Notes under the pieces: model-generated
What the model saw: only the letters and a program-made list of their open reading frames with translations
Told to the model about the DNA's origin: nothing
Database searches by the model: none
Position numbers and translations under genes: made by a program
Origin: Falciphora oryzae
Lineage: Eukaryota; Ascomycota; Sordariomycetes; Magnaporthales; Magnaporthaceae
Direction: 5' to 3'
DNA length: 64,000 nucleotides
NCBI GenBank assembly: GCA_000733355.1
Contig: JNVV01000003.1
Span: 62,001-126,000, forward strand
In this document: piece by piece, positions 58,770 through 64,000 of the stretch
How positions within the stretch are numbered: the stretch's first letter is position 1
How the letters are laid out: the number at the start of each line of letters is the position of its first letter

Positions 58770-60948
58770 TTACGGGAAGCGTGGCGGGCGCGGGGGCACG
58801 TGGAAATGGTGGTTGTGGTACGTGGCGCGGCCTTGGAAGAAATGCCCACCCCCGTCGAATGCGGATCCGGGGGTGAGGGCGCCAGGACCCCCGCCCAGGT
58901 AGTAGTGACGCTCCATGCTCGGCAGACCGCGAGACCCCAGGTCCTCCTCGCGGCGGTTCGTGGTCTCGCGCAAAATAAGGGCGACGATGTCAGGGTTGGC
59001 AAGGAGGAAGCCAGTCGTCTCGTCGGCTGTAGCGCCGCGCGCGTTGAAGGCCGGCTGCAGAAAGCCGACGCGGGCAAATACCATGCGCAGCAGGGGATCC
59101 GTATCGGTACCCAGGCCATCGTAAAGCCTGCGACACAGCTGCAGGACGCGGGGGTGGGCCGCGTCGGAGCCAGCGCTCTCTAACATGTCGATGCTAGCCC
59201 GGGCTACGGCCCGCTTCAAGTCGTCCATGAGGTACTTGTTGGCGCAGATGTAGACGTCAATATTCAACTCGTACGTCAGCAGCCACGTTCGCATATCCTC
59301 CCCTTTGATACGGCCGCCGTTGGGGTCGGCTATGGCGCCAAGGGCCGAGGGGCCTCCCGGGAGCGGTGGTGGCGAGCCGGGCCGCGTGCCGCCGATGGGC
59401 GGCATAGGACCGCCATTCAGACCGGCATGTATGATGTCGGCGTGGCGTCGGTAGCGGCGGTGCCGCTGTTGGCGCTCCCGCTCGCGTTCGGCCCGGATGA
59501 CATGGGGCGGGGGCCCGGGAGGGGGAGGCTGGCGCGGGGCGTTGCAGTTCCAACAGGGCGAGCCCCCGACGTTCAGACACTGAGGGCAGTTGCAGTTCGG
59601 CCGATGGACGCCGGGGTGCTTTTGGCGCATAGTTTCGTAAGCACGGTCGTCGCGCCTGCGCCGCCGCTCGCGCCGACGGCGGGACCGGGCAGTGCTGTTG
59701 CTCAGGATGCTCTCGGCAGAGTCCGAGTCGGTCTCCATCTGTTCGGCGGGCTCCCTGCCCTTTCCCTTATCGGCATCGGGAACTGCAGTGGGAGCCATTA
59801 GTATGGGTGCTTGGCGGCGGCAGACGGAGAGATACGTCTCTGGGCAAGACACCAGGGGCAACTCACTCAGCTCCGAGGCGATGGGCTTAATCGGCTCATA
59901 ACGCCCCTCGTACAAAAACGCAACGACATGGTGGAAAATGGCGGGGTCTTCCTCTGGGAGGCTAATGGACTGCGTCTCGGACTCGCGGAAATGGCCTGAC
60001 AGCGCTTTGCGGAAAAAGTCAACCCGTTCGAGCAGCGACTTGTGGACAGTGAAGGTCTTGGCGTCGGGATGCACGCCCACATGGATGGGAATGAGGGTCG
60101 AATTATAGCGGCTATAAAATGAAACCAAGGCTGGATGTCAGAAACGGAGCCTGGCTTGGAGGCCCGGCCGGAGCCTACATGATACTGGATTGGCCGAGGA
60201 GCGGGCAGAGGCGGGCACCAAGCACGCAAGGGAGAGAGGCAGATGCTGGCTTCAGCGAGGACGGCACACCATCGAACAGCACGCACGCACATCGCCACGC
60301 ACAGCGCACAGCGCGGGGCGGCGGCCGAGGTGCATGCGTGCTGTGTTGCTGTGTGGGGTGCGTGCCCCGCGTGCGTGCGTGCGTGCGTGCTGCAATGCAA
60401 TCAATCGAGCCACAGAAGTGCGTGCAGTGCAGGCCTGGAGCACCCGCATCGAGATTTCAGACAAACAGACAGACGGACGGACAGAGAGACAATCAGACTC
60501 ACCCGTCAAACGTGGTCAGCCAAAGGTCTTCTCTGGGGTCCAGTATCGAGTCCTTGCGGCTCGCGTTGAGGTCGCTGGGCATCTGGCCGATTACGTGCAC
60601 GTCGGGCGCCTGTGCCCCAGGCGCCCGCATCGCCTCCCCGAGCGACGTGGGCCTGGCGAGAGGAGATGGGGGCCCGCGGCCGGGCCGCCCACCGCTGTTG
60701 CCGCCGACTCGTCGCTCAACGTTCTCCGCATCAGTGCTTTGGCTGCCGCTGCTGGTGGTGCTGGCGCTGGTCGTTGTCGCTTGACTTTCGGCAGCACCCG
60801 CGCCCGTCGCCGCCGTCGCCGATGTCGTCGCGGCGGCGACAGTCGTGTTTGTGCTGTCGCTACTGCCAGCCTGGGGGCGGCCGCTGCTGCTGCCGCCGCT
60901 GCCGCTCGCTTCTCCGCTCCTCGCCAGAGAGCTTTCTCCCAGCCTCAT
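58770..60948 (-). CDS. BTB/POZ domain protein with disordered N-terminus
   Basis: Exons 60948-60503, 60111-59867 and 59782-58770, 567 residues. Residues 1-140 are Ser/Thr/Gly/Ala-rich and disordered. The BTB fold begins across intron 1 (DPREDLWLTTFDG|RYNSTLIPIHVG) and continues with FTVHKSLLERVDFFRKALSG and HVVAFLYEGRY. An Arg-rich segment (SRRRRERRRRRDDR), a Cys cluster (CNCPQCLNVGGSPCWNC) that could bind zinc, and a Pro-rich linker follow. The BACK-like helices LNIDVYICANKYLMDDLKRA come next, and the C-terminus is Gly/His-rich. BTB proteins often serve as CUL3 adaptors, but this subgroup is uncharacterised to my knowledge. Intron 2 (84 nt, GTGAGT, CTAAT branch, GCAG) leaves the frame open if retained. 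Confidence 0.85.
60371..60390. repeat. (GTGC)5 microsatellite
   Basis: Five exact GTGC units inside intron 1 of the BTB gene. Confidence 0.95.
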
Positions 60949-63259
60949 GGCTGCGGTCGCGGTCTAGCCTCCGCCTTGTAACTTGTTGCACTTTTTTATT
61001 GTTTCACTTTTTTTTCTTTTTCTTCCTTGCGCTTCTTCTTTTCCCTGGTTCGCGGTCGATGGGATTATGTCTTGCCCGTTTCCAGCAGTCTTTCTCATCT
61101 ATCGTGTCGTTTGTACCCGTCCAGTGTCTCGATGCGCCTTGGTTCTGGGAACGGGGGTGTGGGTAAATCTGCGAGGGAGACAGTGGGATAACGCTCAGGC
61201 GGTGATGTTTCTGCGGAATTGAGCAACCGGGGGTGGACGACGATCCAATTCGATTGTGCAGAAAGGCTGGTCTGGGCGATTTATATCTGAAGTCCCGCTT
61301 GCTCCCAGCTACCTAGCGTGATGCATGGCGCACAAGGGAAGTAAGAGGAGGAGGGGAAGAGGAGGAGAAAAAAAAAAGATTTCCTACGTGTGGTTCCAAA
61401 TAGGGGAAAGGCTGCTGCAGCTGATGGTACCTAGTAGGCAGCAATCGGGAGGCAACCCAGCCCTCTCTGCTTGGGTCGGTTGCTTTTTGGGTCGTTTCCT
61501 AAGCTCCTTCCCTTTTGCAGCTGTCGCATCGCAACACAAGTCGTTGGGTGGAGACAAGCAACAGCCAGCCACATTCAGCCAGCGACGGCCACCCGGCTGG
61601 CTGCTGTTTTCTCGGAAAGTCGCTTGCGGACCCAATCCACCAATCCAACCAACCACGGGCATACAGAGCGCTTTGCCATGTGAATTCCACAGAGTTGGCC
61701 GCCCCACAGGACCTCCAGTAACCTGCCGACCACAAGGAACCATCTTTATTTGGGAGCCCATCGAGTTGAGTCACTGGGAAAATGTAGGTGGCAGGCAGAG
61801 GGCAGGCACCTAGCCTCCGCATTCGAACCACTGAGATTACCGCTATGTGGGCACCTAGCAATGGTGCAGCATGGCGCCGTGGTGCCATCTTGGCTTCAGC
61901 GTTCGTTGCCGGCAAATAAAGTTTCGCTTCCCGCAAGATCCACAAATCTCTCGTGGGCTTCCTGGCCCTTGCCCTTGAGGATGGAGTTGACACTGCAACG
62001 CGCATCATCGCGAAAGCACAACCCCTGGTCTCACGTTGTGAATATGGGAAGGGCGGTGACTTGGGACTTGTGCCACGCTTCGATGGACTGCCGCGGACTT
62101 CTCCGTCGGGACCCAATAGGTGTTCAAGACCATCGGCGCCGACGCCCAGTCGAAGCGCCAATGGGGACGCGGGCCTCCACCAACCGGCCCAAGGATTCCT
62201 CCCATATGTAGCCGGGTCCGTGTTGCATCTCGGGCTTGACGGGAGGGCGCAGCAGTAGTCGACATTGTCGGCGAGATTGGTCCGGCTTATGCCGCCCAAG
62301 GGAGCGTGCTCGGAGCTTTGCATGTCGAGATGTCTCACGGGCCGGAGGCGGTCAAGAAGGTGTCTGTCTGTTCGAGAAAGCCATGGTGGTGGAACTAGTC
62401 GAGCATGTCCTGGGAGTCCCGTCCGGGGAACCCATCCCCAAGGAGCGACAGACTGAAGCGTATTCTAGTCGCCCCAAAAGTCGGTCCCGGGAATCCCACC
62501 CTCGTCCGGGTTGCCGACGGCATAGAAGGCGCCAGTCGTTGATGCCTCTGTGTCAGGGGCGCAGTCGCGGTCTTGGTCGATGCAGCCCTGGAGCTTCACA
62601 ACCTTCACAACCAGGTTAGGGGTGGCGCACGAGGGCTCCGAACCTGCTTGTCGTCAGGCGGGCCGAGTCCGCCACGCGTGCGTTATTGCGAATGGCAACA
62701 GATCTGAACAGGCGATATCGGGCAGGTCGAGGCGTGGAGGGCATTTTGGGTGGCAGTCACTTTCACAGCTCTACCTAATCACAGCCCACCGCGCTTCCAT
62801 GTGTGTAAATCACAAAAAGACAGCCGCCCCACAGAGACCTGCAGTGACTTCGCAGTCACTGCAAGCCACTGCGAGGCCATAATTATTCAATCGGTGCACG
62901 AACATCCGCCATGGGCCGAGACAGAGAAGTGATAGACGGAGGGCAGACGGAGGCTCGAGAGTGGCAGGAGAAGAAAGTTTTTTTCTGCCGGTTGTGTGAC
63001 CCGTCAATGACAAGCCCGCCGTCCCTCCTCGTCCTCGTCTGCCATTGGGTGCTGGCCAGCGCTTGTCTCACTCCGGCACCTTTCTCGCATGAGGCGAGGG
63101 GCGGGGACCACGAGGACAAACATGCCCCATCCCGTGGCATGTGTGGCAGCCACTCCCCCTCTGCTGCACCTGCATGGCGGGAACTGGGTGAGTCTTAACT
63201 GCTTATCTTGGCGCGTACAGCTTTCGGGACACTCGAGATTATCGGCCCCTGCGGCAATC
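60949..63259. other. 2.3 kb gene-free region
   Basis: Upstream of the BTB gene and downstream of the helicase gene (both minus strand). A minus-strand open frame of 279 codons (61499-62338) and plus-strand frames around 61940-62620 have no recognisable domain and no clear start/splice structure. A 10-bp perfect hairpin lies at 62840-62863. The region may hide a decayed gene, but I cannot identify one. Confidence 0.5.
62840..62863. repeat. Perfect inverted repeat (10-bp stem, 4-nt loop)
   Basis: TGCAGTGACT at 62840-62849 and AGTCACTGCA at 62854-62863 around the loop TCGC. Not linked to a gene end I can place. Confidence 0.9.
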
Positions 63260-64000
63260 TCACTCTTCCTCGAATAGCTGCTCTTGCGTTTCACGCTCTG
63301 CGGCGACATGTTAGTCGTCGCTCGTCCCGATATCGGCGAAAGATTGCTTCTCATGCGCTCGCCTGTAATGCTTCGTCCACTTACGCCAGATTCGGTTTGC
63401 CGAGTCAACAACGACCTGTGCCTTGATTAAAAGTTTGTCCTTGTACTGCTGCTCGTCCTTGGTCCCTGAACGGATCTTGTTGGGCTGGGCCTGAATCCGG
63501 TAGTGAGGTCAAATTAGTAGGCGTGAGACACAAGACGAAGCCTCCACACACTACTGCCCGTCGATCAAGAGCGAGTGAGAAGGGAGAGAGGACAGAGCCC
63601 ATTACCTGCATCAAGACTGGGACAAGTTCCTTGGGGTCGGCGTTGGCGACGGAAACGACGGTTTTGAAGCCGTTGTCCCAAAAGACCCGGCTACCGCGAT
63701 TGCACAGAAATTCGATGTCAGTCACGGTCGACGCCACCGATAGAGCCGCAACCACAAGGGGAAAACACTCACGCTGTGCGACTCTTCACAAAAGTGATTT
63801 GGGCCAGGGAGAGCAGGTCGGCCTTTGCTCCTGCTTTGAGCCGGTCGGAAAAATGATCCAGCACCGACGACAGGGCACTGAGATGTCAAGGGATTGTCAG
63901 TCCAGTCCGGGCTGCATTCGATGTTAGGAAGGCCGGCTCACCCCCAGTCCATATGCTGGCAGAACTTGACCATACCGGCGGCAAAGCCCTGGCAGTTTTG
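63260..64000 (-). CDS. HELQ/POLQ-like DNA helicase, C-terminal exons
   Basis: Partial; the gene continues past 64000. Exons visible: 64000-63942, 63877-63773, 63690-63606, 63490-63385 and 63297-63260, all in phase. They read FCQHMDWG|ALSSVLDHFSDRLKAG, LLSLAQITFVKSRTA|RVFWDNGFKTV, VANADPKELVPVLMQ|AQPNKIR, VVDSANRIWQRETQEQLFEEE and stop. This is the helical Sec63-like/helix-hairpin-helix end of Ski2-type DNA helicases of the HELQ / polymerase-theta-helicase group, involved in repair of replication-blocking lesions. In this group the RxLxxxGFxT..VA.ADP segment is the HhH DNA-binding element. The last exon codes for only 11 residues and the stop. Choice between HELQ and POLQ-helicase orthologue is open. 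Confidence 0.8.

Noticed and set aside
60371..60390. GTGC repeat as a possible regulatory array
   Set aside because: Simple microsatellite inside an intron; no larger ordered structure around it.
61499..62338. 279-codon minus-strand open frame in the gene-free stretch
   Set aside because: Amino-acid composition looks random (many Arg, Trp, Cys), no domain, and no promoter or splice context.

Overview
The window is nuclear DNA of a filamentous ascomycete (Pezizomycotina, most likely Sordariomycetes). The evidence is GC-rich genes at one per 2-3 kb on both strands, short introns (about 50-400 bp) with GTRNGT-type donors, CTRAY branch sites and YAG acceptors, and ascomycete-specific families such as a CFEM/Pth11-type membrane protein and TVP38. 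No operon, CRISPR array, prophage, insertion sequence or tRNA gene was found. Exon structures were read from splice signals and checked by phase: every complete gene model listed closes in frame.

Layout. 0-5 kb: 3' end of TCTP, a proline-rich protein (-), and the kinetochore protein Mtw1/Mis12 (+) transcribed divergently from it. 4.7-13.5 kb: a mitochondrial PPR protein (-), a histidine acid phosphatase (+), a CFEM-domain seven-helix protein (-), and a Vma22-like V-ATPase assembly factor (-). 14-25 kb: enolase (+), the checkpoint kinase BUB1/MAD3 (+), and AP endonuclease Apn1 (-). 24.7-32 kb: a 1414-residue F-box/beta-propeller protein ending in a CaaX box (+), then a decayed, internally deleted copy of valyl-tRNA synthetase (-). 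32-41 kb: a FIST-like mitochondrial protein (+), a 6PGDH-like/DUF1932 dehydrogenase (+), a Yra1/ALY mRNA export adaptor (-), and eIF4A (-). 41-55 kb: an F-box/JmjC oxygenase (+), a CCCH/DUF1771/Smr protein (+), TVP38 (+), proline iminopeptidase (+), and a conserved unknown protein (+). 55-64 kb: a secreted carboxylesterase (-), a BTB protein (-), a 2.3 kb gene-free stretch, and the C-terminal exons of a HELQ/POLQ-like helicase (-).

Most genes are housekeeping and unrelated to their neighbours, so this is not a biosynthetic or defence cluster. Loose themes are chromosome segregation (Mtw1, BUB1), DNA repair (Apn1, HELQ/POLQ-like) and mRNA handling (Yra1, eIF4A, CCCH-Smr). The most unusual items are the valyl-tRNA synthetase relic, whose stop codons look like products of repeat-induced point mutation, the CaaX-ended F-box protein, in-frame introns that could be retained, and a recurrent TACCTAGGTA palindrome in non-coding DNA. 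I did not find convincing evidence of a wholly new biological system.
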